From: Unio delphinus
Taxonomy: Eukaryota; Mollusca; Bivalvia; Unionida; Unionidae
DNA length: 64,000 bases
Direction: 5' to 3'
Assembly: GCA_029339505.1 (NCBI GenBank)
Contig: JAQISU010000179.1
Span: forward strand, 17,236,001 to 17,300,000
The position numbers were made by a program, and so were the translations under genes. Numbering within the stretch: the first letter of the stretch is position 1; the number at the start of each line of letters is the position of its first letter. This document shows positions 15,401-30,400 of this stretch, in pieces. A model generated the notes under the pieces. It was not told the DNA's origin, did not search any database, and saw nothing but the letters and a program-made list of their open reading frames with translations.

Positions 15401-18400
15401 ATGCAGCTTCTAGTGCCTACAGGATATTAAATTATGTTAATCCAATTTAATGCTCATTTTTTTTAAAAACCACATTACAGAAATATACCAAAATAAATCA
15501 AACAGGAGATATGGATAGATCAAGAGTCACAGACATAATAATAATATGTGCAGATTGTTGTTATAGGCGTAACATCTTTTTTCAGCAGATGATAGTCTAT
15601 GCATGGCGGCCAGTATAACTAGTGAAGAAAACCCCAGGAATGCCTTGAGAAGAACCATGAACTGATGGAAGTGAATGGGAAACTTCCTCACTTACCCACG
15701 TTGGTGGAACACATGACCCGAATCCATGTGGACAGAGGTCAGCTGGTAGTGTTTGGTACATGCAAGTGATTTATACCATTCAAACACATAGGGCCCTCAT
15801 AATATCAGCATACAATGGTAATTAAGCACCAAAATTATTGGAAATTTAGGTCAAACAATCAAACCTGTAATATCTGTACCCATTTTATTAGAATTTATTA
15901 TTTCTGGTGTACAAATAATTTATGGTAGAAAGAATAAAGAATGAATGTTTTTAAAGTTTTCATCAGACAAAAAGTTTCTTTGGTCTAAACACTTAAGTAT
16001 GAACAATAGTTAGGATTTTATTTTTTCAAGTGTACAAAGAAGGATTTGGCCAAGACCTTGACCTTCAATATTGATGGCATATATTTAGTGAGAAACAGAA
16101 CACAGGTTAATCTAAGATAGATGTACCAATGGACAAAGACAATGGTGTCAAAGTCATCACAGGTTAACCTAAAGTCTAGATAGATGTACCAATGGACAAA
16201 GACAATGGTGTCAAAGTGATCACAGGTTAACCTAAGGTCTAGACAGATGTACCAATGGACAAAGACAATGGTGTCAAAGTCATCACATGTTAATCTAAGG
16301 TCTAGATAGATGTACCAATGGACAAAGACAATGGTGTCAAAGTCATCACAGGTTAATCTAAGGTCTAGATAGATGTACCAATGGACAAAGACAATGGTGT
16401 CAAAGTGATCACAGGTTAACCTAAGGTCTAGACAGATGTACCAATGGACAAAGACAATGGTGTCAAAGTCATCACAGGTTAACCTAAGGTTTAGATAGAT
16501 GTACCAATGGACAAAGACAATGGTGTCAAAGTCATCACAGGTTAATCTAAGGTTTAGATAGATGTACCAATGGACAAAGACAATGGTGTCAAAGTCATCA
16601 CAGGTTAATCTAAGGTCTAGATAGATGTACCAATGGACAAAGACAATGGTGTCAAAGTCATCACATGTTAATCTAAGGTCTAGATAGATGTACCAATGGA
16701 AAAAGACAGTGGTGTCAAAGTGATCACTATGTCGAGTTTTCAGTAAGGCAATCTCAACAAATATGAAAGAAAATACAGTTCAACATATTTATGTGAAGCA
16801 AAAAAAATTGTATTACAATTAGGTACAAGTTTGTATAAAAATAATTTTTCTTTTTGGATTAAAACATAATTTAGACATGAAATTCAAAGACTTTTCAATA
16901 CATGTGACTGGAACCAAAGGGAAAAAAATATCTGTGCATACCTGAGAACATTCATCAATGACAACCAAGTCAAAATGCTCCTCATTGAGTAATTTCATTG
17001 GTCCATCTTCTGTAGCACTGGTCAGGGTTACCAAGACAACATTGGCCCTCTTAAGAATATCCCTTGTAGCAGTTTGCTCTCTCTGCATCAGTTCTTTACG
17101 GAGGTGTTTCATGTCTTCCCTCAACCTCTGTTTTTCTCCCCTATCTCTTGTTTTCTTTAGGGAGGACTAAATAAAAAGATAAACAGCATCTATATGAGAC
17201 ACAAGTTTTAAGCCAAACACACATTTATTCTTCCCTACACATCTGAAAGCAGACGAATACAATCAAAGCAGACAAATACAATCAAAGCCAGTCTAGCAAG
17301 CACATGAATATAGCAATTATATGTGGATAGACACCACAATTTTTCATTCCACTCAAAACAACCTATATAGTTTGTTTTGATATAATGACCACCTGTTCAA
17401 CATGACCACTGACCACTATTTTTGGGACCCTCCAATGTGTATGTAATCTCAGTGGGTTACTGATATTTGATTTAACACCTAGTTACACTGAGAGCTTAAC
17501 AATTGTTCAGTCTATCCATATTTTTTCTCTATCCAGGATTCATATCTTCTTTCAACTCTACTTAACATAACTTTTACCTGTTTATAATGACTACCTGTTT
17601 ATGAAGACTACTTTATGAGGTCACCTGATTGGTCCTTATACATAGGTCTGATTGGATTTGCTATAACAAGAGACCACAATCACAAATTGACAAAAATCTT
17701 GATTGTCTGAGATGACCTGCTACAAGAATAACTGAAACTGCAACCAAAACTGAACAAAATCATGATTATTGAAATGGACTTGCTGTAATAAAAACAGAGG
17801 TTGCAATTAAAAATGAACAAAAATTGCATACTAAATTTTTTATTTCAAAACAATCCAAGTTTAATCACATGTTACTTTTTCAGTACTCTCAAGAGTAAAT
17901 CTTCCGACTTTGGAGCTAGGTACACCCACATCAAAATTATGTATCAATTGGTGTATTTCATTATACAGGGCTACCTTATTATAAAACTATCCATCTAAGC
18001 CAACAGACTGTGATATTGCCTTATAATGATGTACATGATAGAGTGCACCCTCATTATAACACTGTCCACTTTAGCTAATAGTATACCATCTTAGTGAGGC
18101 TGCTTTTTAATGAAGTACATTAGTTATACAGTACTGTCTCATTATAAAACAGTCAATGAGATCCAATATAGTATACTATGTTATAGTGAGGCTGTCTTAA
18201 AATGAAGTATATTATACAATGATCCCTTATTATAATGTACATGGCAGCTAAATGAGTACTTAATAGTGCTACTACTCTATAATAAAGTTCAGGACACTGT
18301 GCCCTCATTATAACACTGACCAAGGAAGCCATCACTGTATCATCTTAGTGGTGCTGACAGTGATATTACTTTATAATGAAGTTCATTAGACAGTGCTCAC

Positions 18401-21400
18401 TCATTACAGCACTATCTTTGGAAGCCACATTGACAGCTTATAATGAGACAACCTTATAATAAAGTTCATTATACAGTGCTCACTCATTATGACATAGTTT
18501 GAGGAAGCATACTGCCTTATACTGAGACTGCCATATTTAATTACATAACACATACTTTCATTAACACTTAATTAAAAAGTTCCATGGCCATAAACATTTT
18601 GTAACAAGACTCATCTTATAATGAAAGGCTTTGTAGTGATGGAGTCCTGTACTTAATTGTTTATAATACAGTTAAACTTTCCTACATCTGACCAGTTTTT
18701 AGCATGTTTTGAAGGTAGTCAGTATAGAGAGTTTTAATTAACACCAAAACAGTTGTATTGGGATAAAATAATATGAGAAGTCTGCAGTTTGTGCCTAAGT
18801 TACAGAATTGTCAGTTTTTAGAAGGGAGGCATGGTTACTGAGGGACCAGTATGCAGAAAGTGCCTAAATTATAGAGTTGCCAGTTTGCAGAAGGGAGGCT
18901 CAGTTACAGAGGGACCAGTCTGCAGAAAGTGCCAAAGTTACAGAATTGTCAGTTTGTAGAAGGAAGGCATGGTTACATAGGGACCAAAGTGCCTAAGTTA
19001 CAGAGTTGTCAGTTTGTAGAAGGGAGGCATGGTTACATAGGGACCAGTCTGCAGAAAGTGCCTATGTTACAGAATTGTCAGTTTGTAGAAGGGAGGCATG
19101 GTTACATTGGGACCAGTCTGCAGAAAGTGCCAAAGTTACAGAATTGTCAGTTTGTAGAAGGGAGGCATGGTTACAGAGGGACCAGTCTGCAGAAAGTGCC
19201 AAAGTTACAGAGTTGTCAGTTTGTAGAAGGGAGGCAGGGTTACAAAAGGACCAGTCTGCAGAAGGTGCTGGATTCAAGAGAGGCCAGTCTGCAGAATGTT
19301 ACTAGATTACAGAGAGATCAGTCTGCATAAGGTGAAATGATTACAGACTAGCAAGATAGCAGAAAATATCTATGTTACAGAAGAGCCAATCTGTTGAAGA
19401 GAACAGTGTTAGAGGGACAAGTCTTTAGACTGTGGCAGCCCCAATTGGTCTAATGCGCTCACCGTTCTAGATCACTGTCATCTCACCCCTGTCTGCATGG
19501 GTTCAAGTCCCTGGCTAGGCAAATGTGGGTACATGCAAAAGAATACCAGAAGTTTCTTGTGGGTTGGTGTTTCTTCCCCGGTTTTCCAGGGTTCTTCCTC
19601 CACCAATTGTATTGGCCTACATGTATAGCCTATCTTGCGCTGAAAAATGGCAATAAACCCTACAGCAACAACACTGTAGACTGTGGTTGTGTTATGTGAG
19701 GGATTAGAAAAGCCAGTCTGCAGAAGGTGTATAGATTATAGACTGGCAAGACAGCAGAAAATGTCTATGTTACTGAGGGGGCAGTCTGTAAAAGAGAGCT
19801 GGATTTGAGGGACCAGTCTGTTGACTGTGGCTGTGTTACAGATAGGGCAATCTGCAGGAAGTGGCTTGATTACAGTGTCTGAAGACAGTGGCTGGGTTAC
19901 ACAAAGGCTAATCTGCAGAAGGTGGCTTTGTTGTTGAGGGACCAGTCTGCAGAAAGGTACTGGATGACAGACGAAACAGTTTGCAACAAATTGACTGAAT
20001 TACTGAGGAGCCAGCTGCAGAAGGTATCTGCATTAGAGGGACCAATGTTCAGAAAGTCGCTGGGTCATGGAAGGGCCTTTCTACAGAGTTTGCTTTACAG
20101 AGGGACTAGTTATAAAGAAAGCAAATTTTGTAAGTAAATTATGTTTCTCCAGGAAAACTTACCCAATCACATTAACGTTAGGAATATAAGCCTGCTACCT
20201 CTCGAATCCAGCCCTACTAAAAGATGAAAATTCGTCTTTTCTGTCATCTCCTATATATAAAGGGCAATAACTCTTGCTCCTTACCTCCCCTTGCCACTGC
20301 CAAGTGTCGCTAGTTTTTAAGCTGAGTGATATATACTATATGAGGATGCTTGCATGGCAGGGTGCATTTCCCAGCTATCACCAGAAAAAAGAGGTACTTG
20401 CATGTGACCCGACTCGCCTCTGTGTGTTTAAAATAGTGCTTGAGTGCACAAACAAGATCTTGCATAGCTGCTGCTCCAGACTTATCTATGGAAGAAAGTG
20501 AGCCAATGATGACTCTTTGATTGCCCATGGATGGTAACCTATTTTTGGCTACAAAGCCTGGCTGCGTCAAGAGGACCACCGAACCATCTGATCTGAACTG
20601 ATGATAGTTTGGGTCACTGGAAAGGGCATGTAACTCACTCACTCTGCATGCTGAAGCTAAGTAGCTTTAACGAATTGTTGGATAAAGACTCAATATTGTC
20701 TGAATTGAGCTATGTTAAAACCCAGTACAGATTCCATTTGGAAACAGGGTGAGCGATTTTGGTCGATTGAACTCTAAATTGGCTAAAAGATCTGACAGAT
20801 CTTTGTCATGGCTGATATCACATTTACCATGAATGTGTCTGATATCATGGAGCGGTAGCATTTGATAATAATTGGGGCCAACTGTTTCTCCTTGGAAAGC
20901 CTGAGAAAAAAAATCGTCCAGTTGAGGGATTGAGACACTCAAAGGGACAATGTTATTGATATGGTACCAGTCCCTGAAAACATGCCAATTTCCCTCGTAA
21001 GCCTTCAGAGTAGAGGGCCTTCTTGCTCTCGAGATTCTCTCCACAATCGAAGGTTTAAATTGTTTGTCTCGCAAGGCCGCCCGGACAAGAGCCAAGCGTG
21101 AAGATAAAGACATTCCGGACAGGGGTGGAACACCCGTGACTGCGGTTGCTTGAGAAGATTTGGGCTGACTGTAATCTTCCTGGGTAGATCTATCGACAGA
21201 TCGAGTAGATCGGTGACCGAGGAGTTGTTCCATCTGAGAGGGGCAATCAGAATCATCTGACAGTTCTGACCCCTTAACCTCTGGATTATTTTCAGTACCA
21301 AGACAGTGAGAGGGTAGGAGAATGCCCACAACCCATCTCAGCTGATTAACAGAGCGTCCACGGCCCAAGCATCTGGGTCTGGAACCGGAGAGGCGAAGGT

Positions 21401-24400
21401 GGGCAATTCTATCACATGCATGAATCAAACTGGCTTTTTAATATGTTATAAAGCAAAAGCAAATATAAACATAAGTCATACACAGGCATTATGTAATTAT
21501 ATTATGTAATTATATTGTAATGATTAAACCAAAATCATAATGGATGTCTGGCATGTCAATTTTATGTGTCTATGTGTCATCTCTTACCTGCCAGTATATG
21601 GCAAAGTGATGGATAAATAAAAAGTAAGAAAGATATCAAAATCCCACATTTAATAAATGTTTGTAATATATTTTACTCACTAATTCATGTCAAAATCCCA
21701 CATTTAATAAATGTTTGCAATGTATTTTACTCACTAATTTAATGAAATATAAGTGTAGAAAGAAATAACAAAATATTTTTCATATTCTGAACCTTCAAAG
21801 TAGCTGTTGAAAAATAAATTGCCACATAAAAACTTGTTTTGCCTAAAAAAGGATAGGATTTCAGTCATTTCAGCAGTTTGGGTTTGTTTACTTAGTCTTA
21901 ATTCTTACACACTACTGTCTATAACAAGTGAACATTAGCCATGTACCTTTCCAAACAGATAAAGAAGCAGCATATCTAGGCTGGCCTTGGTGGGTGCTAA
22001 TCCTATTAAACATCTATTACAAGTCTGACACTAAAAAATGAGCTATTATGGCTCAATCATTACCAAATGAACTTCTACAAATCAGTCTTGAATATCAATA
22101 GCATAATACAGAGCAAAAATTGACATTAAAATAGCCCAAAAACATTCTAAGAAAGCTAATAACAACATTTAAAAATTATTTGACAAGTGACACAAAAGGT
22201 CAGCTTGCATTAAGAATACTAAAACCACTAAATAGAGGATAAGGTAGGGAGAGAGCTAGCTATAGATTTAAGGAAATGCAAAGGCAAATTCACTTTCTCT
22301 GCATAATGGAGAAAAATAAGAAGACACAATCCATCTAAATGTGAGGTACTTCCTATAAAAGGGGTCAAATGTTAGGTACTTCCTATAAAAGGGGTCAAAT
22401 GTTAGGTACTTCCTATAAAAGGGGTCAAATGTTAGGTACTTCCTATAAAAGGGGTCAAATGTTAGGTACTTCCTATAAAAGGGGTCAAATGTTAGGTACT
22501 TCCTATAAAAGGGGTCAAATGTTAGGTACTTCCTATAAAAGGGGTCAAATGTTAGGTACTTCCTATAAAAGGAGTCAAATGTTAAGTACTTTCTATAAAA
22601 GGGGTCAAACGTTAGGTACTTCCTATAAAAAGGGGTCAAATGTTAGGTTCATCATGGGGTTAATACATCAGTAAAAATCTGCAAAAGCCAATATTATATA
22701 CACACATGATTCAAGTTCATGGTTTATAAAGTCCAACTTCATCAATGGTCTTCAGGTGATGCTATGAAATCTGACTGTAAATAAACAGATGGCCAAGTAT
22801 ATTTGCTCAGTGGGGACGAAAATATGTTGTGCTCAATATAAAAAACAAACTTGAAGCATGAGTGGAGAAAAATATAGCAAATTATGTACCAGGGAAGAAT
22901 CTAGTTCCTTCCTGACATCCTCCACAAGCCGAGTTTCCTCACTTGAAGACAGCAAGGCATCCAAGGAATACTTCTGTATATGTGGCAGTACTCTGGCAGG
23001 ATGACCAATACGTACAATCCTCTGTTTGTTGTCAGCCAGTCTCTCCACTAAATTGTCTACAGCAATGTTGGAAGGGGCACAAGCAAGCACCTATAAAACA
23101 TGCAATGTTGTATGTTACTCTACCACATTTAGATATTTAACACACTATAAAACCATTATGACATTGGAATTTTGCAACCAAAAAGTAAATTAAAAACTTT
23201 TTACAATGTAGTTATAAATTATTTTTAAATGGAAACCTTGGTGTCTTTGCTGGGCAACCAGATCTTTTAGTCGGTCTGGTTGTCTGGTGGACGAATATGC
23301 TTTATGCCACATTGCCAATATCATAACAATATGAATGAAATTGTTCAAGCTTTGATAAAAGCAATTATAAAAAAAGATTTACATTTGTCTTTGTGTCCCC
23401 ACTTCAGTGATATCCAAAATGACTTTTATCATTTTTTTTATGTTCCACATTCTTAAAACCTGCTCATCCTAATTTATTTTTTTTTAAATATCTTAATTCG
23501 GTCCTAAGACAAGCAATTAACCTAGTACCTGTAATAAATACACTACCTTTATTCCTTGTTTGACAGCCTGTAGTATGATTTCTATCACAGTAGTTGTTTT
23601 TCCAGTCCCTGGAGGGCCATGAACTATTGCCACTTCTCGCTGCTGCAGGGCAAATTTAACGGCCTCTTTCTGAGATTCATCTAAACTGCTGTTGACAAAG
23701 TCAATCACTGTGAAGACAGATTTTTAAAAAGATTAAACTACAACCAATGAGATGGAACAATGGGTTTTAAAACTGAACTATACAAAATACAATTATCTCT
23801 TTAGACTACTCACCTTACTATAATATACCAGAAGTACATCCACTACATTGTCAATCCAGCCTTCCAAGGTAAAAAAGTTGTTTGCCACATCCTTCGCTTG
23901 TTTTAGCAACAAAAGTCCTGTCATCTGCTTGCCAAAACAGAAGTCTGACAAGAGTGGTCTCCCCTTACAGGGACTGATGCTAAATGCATTCAAGTGTTTG
24001 TTATATATTGAGCAGTACTTTATAAGGATATAACTGGAAAAGTTGGAAGATACCAGTTTTGATCTAAGAACAGCCTCTTGTTGATATTTTAGAAGCACAG
24101 GCATGGATAGGAAAGTATTTCTTCCATGAGCTGGAGAATAATAAAGCAGATATTGTACTGGAAGGTAAATAGTATGCTACCTTCTGAGTACAAATGACAC
24201 ATCTGAAACTGACTCCTTGGCATGTCTTTCAACCGGTTTCTTGATGAAGACATCTAAGCTGTGCTCAGGTTTATGCAATATTGACACTGAGACCATTAGA
24301 GCATGGGGCTTAATGCTAAAACACTGGAAACCTGACGTATTTCTGATTGATAAAAGAATGGTATGCACCTTGGAGAACAGAAACATGTGAACATGTGTCC

Positions 24401-27400
24401 TTCAATGCAGACTGAGCCAGCTAAACAGATTATCAGCAATGGTGAAATAAGCTGTGATATAGTAATCTTGAATCATTCACTATGCATGTCTGAGATGGGT
24501 ACTGGGTTTCCAGGAATGATTAGTGCCCACAGCTGAAAGTGGGTCACAATGGTGCTAGCACCAGTGATGGACCAAACTGGCACAGGTCCATGGGTCCATA
24601 GTGTGGGATGACTAGAGTGGGATGATACTGGTTATACTGGGCATCTGTGACATAAATGAAACTGACACTGGCATTACTGAGTGCCAGATGCTGTGACTGT
24701 AGGCTGGGACTATATATACCAAGAAAATATACCACTGTATCTAATCCTGGTAGTAAATGATGTAGGCTGAGTGTGTGTGGGAGCTGCACTGGACATGGTC
24801 TTGGGCCAGCTGACACCTTGCAGTAGCTATCTTGAAACCATAGCCAGTACCATGTCTACATTTGGTTATAAAATGTCTAGGATTGATCCAGATCGGATGC
24901 CATATCATGTCAGTGGAGGCCTGGTGACTAGTCTATGACATGATGGCAAGCTGAGGTTGTGGCACTATGCTGCAACTGTGTGAGAAACTTGAAACTGATT
25001 ACCTGAGCATTTTTGTATAAGTCATCTTTCTTCCTTTCATTAATTTGGACATAAGACAACTGTAAACAGGCATCAGCAATATTGATGAGATTCACATCAC
25101 TGTGTGTTTGTTTCTTGACTCTTTAATTTGCCCTGGCTAACTGCTTGGCAATGATAGCTGTCCATCACCAATACTGATGAGATTCACATCACTGTGTGTT
25201 TGTTTCTTGACTCTTTAATTTGCCCTGGCTAACTGCTTGGCAATGATAGCTGTCCATCACCAATACTGATGAGATTCACATCACTGTGTGTTTGATTCTT
25301 GACTCTTTAATTTCCCCTGGCTAGCTGCTTGGCAATGATAGCTGTCCATCACCAATACTGATGAGATTCACATCACTGTGTGTTTGTTTCTTGACTCTTT
25401 AATTTGCCCTGGCTAACTGCTTGGCAATGATAGCTGTCCATCTTTCCACAGATCAATGGGAGCAAACAACACAGGTACAGTTGAATCTGTATATTATCCT
25501 CAGATAGCTTGAATAGCTTGCATTAAATAGAATAAAGTTAGATGTTAACCTTACAATGGTGTGTATGCAATAAATTAAGACTAATACCAGAGAAATAAAA
25601 TAATTTTATTACTTCAAATCATTTACTAAAATCATGCTGAACAGCCCCACAAAGTATTGGTATCTTCAAGGTTTTGTGTAAAAGCATGCCGACCAGTCAC
25701 AAAGTGAATGGTATCTGCAAGGTTTTGTGTAAAAGAATGCTAACCAGTCAAAACGTGGAAGGCTTTGTGAAAAGGCATGCTGATGACATGAGTTACAGAA
25801 ACTAACTGATGATTGATAGGATTTCACACGAGTCACTCTATCCATAGGGAAACCACTCTTGTCTGACTTGTTTAGCAGGTAGACAAGTCTGAGCACTTTT
25901 GTTATTAAAACAATCCAAAAAACACAGTGAATACCTCTTTTAGCTTTGGATGACTGGATTTGGGAGGTAGTACATATACATATGATGAGTGGGTAATATA
26001 TCTGAAGAATAATTTTTTTTAAAAAAGGGGTTCACATTATGACAAACCGCTCCAGTGGCCTAGTGGTCAGAGCGTATGCTGCAAAAGCGGAGGTCGTGGG
26101 TTTGATCCCTGGCAGAGTCATACCAAAGACTTACAAAAATGGTACTAAAAGCTGCCTTGCTTGACGCTCAGCATTAAGAGGTTAGTGTTAGGACTGGTCA
26201 GCCTGGTGTCAGGATAATGTGAATGAGTGGGACATCATGTTACATCTCTGTGGCATGATGCACTAGTTCTAGACATCACTATAAACTGCCTCAATGCAGA
26301 CATCGTAGCGATATGACTGAAAAATTGTTGAAGCTAAGTTAAAAATCCTAATCAAACAAACAAACATTATGACAAAGTGGTCCATTACTATAAAGTACCT
26401 CAGTATAACAGTTATCCATCTTATAAAGTGTATTTTGGTTATAGAATCTACTATAATTCACTTCCATCTTACATCATCACTAAGGAAAAAAAAACAATAT
26501 AATCAATTAATAATTTAGTTTTGTGTTTTAATGTTCTACACAGTAACTGATACACCATCTTGTTGTAACCCTCATTTATAACACTGGTCAGTTTAATGAC
26601 TCCCATTAATGGTATTTACAACACTGGTCAGTTTAATTAATGGTATTTACAACACTGGTCAGTTTAATTAATGGTATTTACAACACTGGTCAGTTTAATT
26701 AATGGTATTTACAACACTGGTCAGTTTAATTAATGGTATTTACAACACTGGTCAGTTTAATTAATGGTATTTACAACACTGGTCAGTTTAATTAATGGTA
26801 TTTACAACACTGGTCAGTTTAATTAATGGTATTTACAACACTGGTCAGTTTAATTAATGGTATTTACAACACTGGTCAGTTTAATTAATGGTATTTACAA
26901 CACTGGTCAGTTTAATTAATGGTATTATAAAGAGTGAACAAAGTAAAGTCAAATACATCTACTTGTATGTCAAGTCCAACAGCAAGCAACATAGATCCTG
27001 ATGTGCCTTTGTGGAATTTATCTGCAGATCGGAGTATATGTTATTTCTCTGGATTACTCTAAACAAACAGCACAGACCAAGATCTGCTGGCACATTATGT
27101 GATAGCAGATATGGGTCTGTTCAGTTTACAGTCAACACAGTACAGCCTGATTCTTGTAAATGTGTTTCCCAATGAAATATAATTTCTGTCATAAATCATG
27201 TTTTGAACATTTTTTCAAAAATGCTCAAAAAGTTCAAAATGTCATTTTAAATTTTAAAAAATTAAATACATGTAAATACTGACAAAATGTGTCATCTCCT
27301 TCATTACATTATGTGCTTTCAATTTTATGAGCTTTGAACTCATTACATGCAATTTGTGAGAAATATTGTCAATTGGAACTCTAAATCTTACATTCACTTG

Positions 27401-30400
27401 TTAAAATCAGTGTTTTCAGTTAACAAAAAACAGTGGTCTTGTTGAACAAGGATGATCGTCTCTTGTGAAATATTCAGCTTTAAAAACTTTTCAAAAATTT
27501 ATATTTGTACAGAGATAAATGTCCAAACAATTCAAAATCACAGGCCTGTTGTTGCAATTATTAAAATCATATGAGTTTTTTTTTTCCATTATTTAATGAG
27601 ACAGAAGTTACTAACATGTCATTTTGTGTACAATATCCACAGAGTTCATTGTGCTACGATACACCTAGGTAAAAAGTAATGTCATATTGTTGAAGTTATT
27701 ACAAACTGATAATTTCTTTTTCAGTGCAAATGGTGATTTAATAGACAGACAACCTCAGTCCACTTCTGACAAGTGAAATATAAATACACTTTTAATCCTG
27801 GATATAACAAACAAATTTTTGATCTAATAATAAAGCTTGTTATGTTTTGTCACCATGTACAAGATCACCTATTAATTTTTATCTAGAACAAGGAAGTAAA
27901 TTCTTTTCCTCTACCTCTTGGTAAATTTATAATCAGTGCTTGCAATCATTAATCAAAATTTAATATAATTAGCATGCTTATAAATTAAAAACCTATTTCC
28001 TTCCCAGGGGGAGATAACTCCTGCTGACCAAATAGAACATCAATTAAGCCCGATGCTGGTCCAGAGTGTAGTTTGCCAAGATCCTTCAGTGCCCTGAAAA
28101 TATAAAAAGCCATTATGCTGCCATGCGACTTTGTGGTACATAATAAGTACTGCAGTGGGATAATTTGGCTACATGGACAATGTTTGTGATGTTCTTTCTT
28201 AGCGGTTTCACAGATTTGTTTATGAACAGTGAGTCTGGTGGAAAGCCAAAGCCTCTCTGCTTTATGGTGATGTCGTTTAGCAGTGCGAAGCTGGTCCCTA
28301 ATACTGCTATACCATGGAGAATACTTTTTTTTTATATTGATATTCTGCATTTGGTGGCTGGGGCATGTTTTTCAAGCAATGAACGCAGGCAGTTATCAAG
28401 TTGTTCTGTTGTAGGATGTAAGCAAGTTGTTAGGTTTTCTTGGATGTTATGAATTAATTTGGTTCTATTTATCACATCAAGGTTTCTCTTAGTATCAAAT
28501 AAAGGTGGAGGGTTAGGGACTGATATGTGCTGATGGCATATAATGCAAAGGTGATCTGATGCAAATTCATGAGATACAAGGGTGGCCCATAGAATATTAT
28601 CATCAGGTCAATGAAGAATCCAGTCTAAAATGTGAGCATGTTTATGGGCGGGTTGATTAACTGATTGTTTAAGATTGAAAACATGAATGGAATGAATACC
28701 TGATAATAAAAAGTTTTAATCTGTTTTTCTTGACAGTGACACATCATAGAAAGTTGTGTCATTTAAAGGAAGCAAAGAGAGCCAGTGTTTCATGCAACAT
28801 CTTAAAGCTGTTTCAAGTGTATACACCAAAGACCATTTGTGCCAGAAATGTTTTTCTGCTCACCTTTTCAGTCTCTTATATGTCACATCATTAGCTAGTT
28901 TGGTGAGCTTGTACAGACCATCATCATCCAATGAAAAAAGGTCCTGGGAGTCATCAAAGGCAACACTGACAGTTGATTGGCTGGATCTTGTAACAATACC
29001 TGATCCTAATAATTCTGACTGGCTGTCTCCAGTTGATGGGTTCAAGCCAACTATGTCACCTGCAAAAAGAATAGGAATTGTTCTTTTTAATAATCAAAAG
29101 AAAACACATGAATTTAATTTAAAAGAGAATTCAGTTATACGTAAGGACTAAAGATTTTTTTCATTTTTAATTTTTGCAGCAAAATCAATATTTTTAGGTT
29201 GTAATGTACAACATCACTGCATTTAAAATGTCCTTGACTCTCTTGCATCAATTTAGCATTATGCCAAGAAATTATAACACTGCATTTATGGCGTCAGATT
29301 ACTTTACAATATTATATTATGTCATGAAGGTACTATATATTATATTTTGCCAATATATTACTGTACCATATTAAATTTTTTTAAAAAGTTTAGGCAAATG
29401 TAATCTTGTACATTTTTTAAGTTATTCAACTGCAATATTTATATATCCTGGGGTGGAGTGATTAGGGTGACAATGGATGTGTGCTGCCCTAATCTTGTTA
29501 ATCTTGAGTTACATACCTGGAGTCAAATTGTGTGATGGTAAATCTCCATGATTTGGCTCAAATGTAACCACTGTCCTTCCATATAAACCACTTCTCCTAC
29601 TAGAAATCTTCAGCTTCAATAAACAGACACCTTGTCGTTGTAACTCCTTTGCTGGAAGCTTTTCTGTTAAAATCCTGTTGGTAAAATAATATGTATGATA
29701 TGGAAGTAGTAAACTCAAGCTTTGTTCACAAAGACCAGAAGAAAGTTCTTCCAAAAAAATCCATCTACAACATGAAATTTTAAACAAATATGTTTTCAGC
29801 AATATTTCCATCATTGGAGTACTGAAAGTAATCACTGATTTTGGCAAATGAGATATCTTTCTATTGAAGGTTTTCCTTGGCTGAATAATGTAAACACTGT
29901 TACTCATCTGGAATGAAACTAGAATGCAAAAAGCAACTAAAATTGCTTTCGGAAGTGGGGGTCTGGGGTCTGATAAGTCACTTCTTTGTACACCTAGAAG
30001 CGACTGTCATTGAACCCATTAATCATGTGATGATGACCCCACCCCACCCCCCGAGTGGTTTTAAGTTGCATCCTTTTCAAACCCAACCAGATGTTTTTCA
30101 ATGATTTGAGATTTCAGGCTATTGAAACAGCTCTATTTAGTTGTAATACTAAATGCAATTGGAAACCCATCCTTTAACTTAATGTAGCTTATACAAATTG
30201 CATCAGTATTAATTCATTCATAGCTGGGATCCATCCTGCACACAAACATGCTCCTATTATTTATTAGTAATTTTAAGCTTTGTTTATGTCACAAGACAGA
30301 GAAGATTACCACTGACCTTAACTGTTTTATTCCGGAAGAGATGGTTTTAAAATACATACAGGATCAGATGTGCAAAATCCACCCAGGACAGTTTTATTTA

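Noticed and set aside
18929..19330. 133-residue repetitive frame with [15 protein letters not shown] phrases
   Set aside because: Product of the 69-bp minisatellite; three frames are open and copies decay at the edges without coding constraint.
22268..22674. Open frames on both strands with 10-residue repeats ([20 protein letters not shown])
   Set aside because: A 30-bp tandem repeat without stops keeps both strands open; it lies in an intron.
24544..24816. 90-residue minus frame in intron 4
   Set aside because: No recognised motif, no splice signals in suitable places, and IGHMBP2 lacks no sequence between exons 4 and 5.
26050..26120. Possible tRNA gene (A box and B box present)
   Set aside because: The cloverleaf is incomplete, and the same head with the same non-tRNA body recurs elsewhere with target duplications, so it is a SINE.
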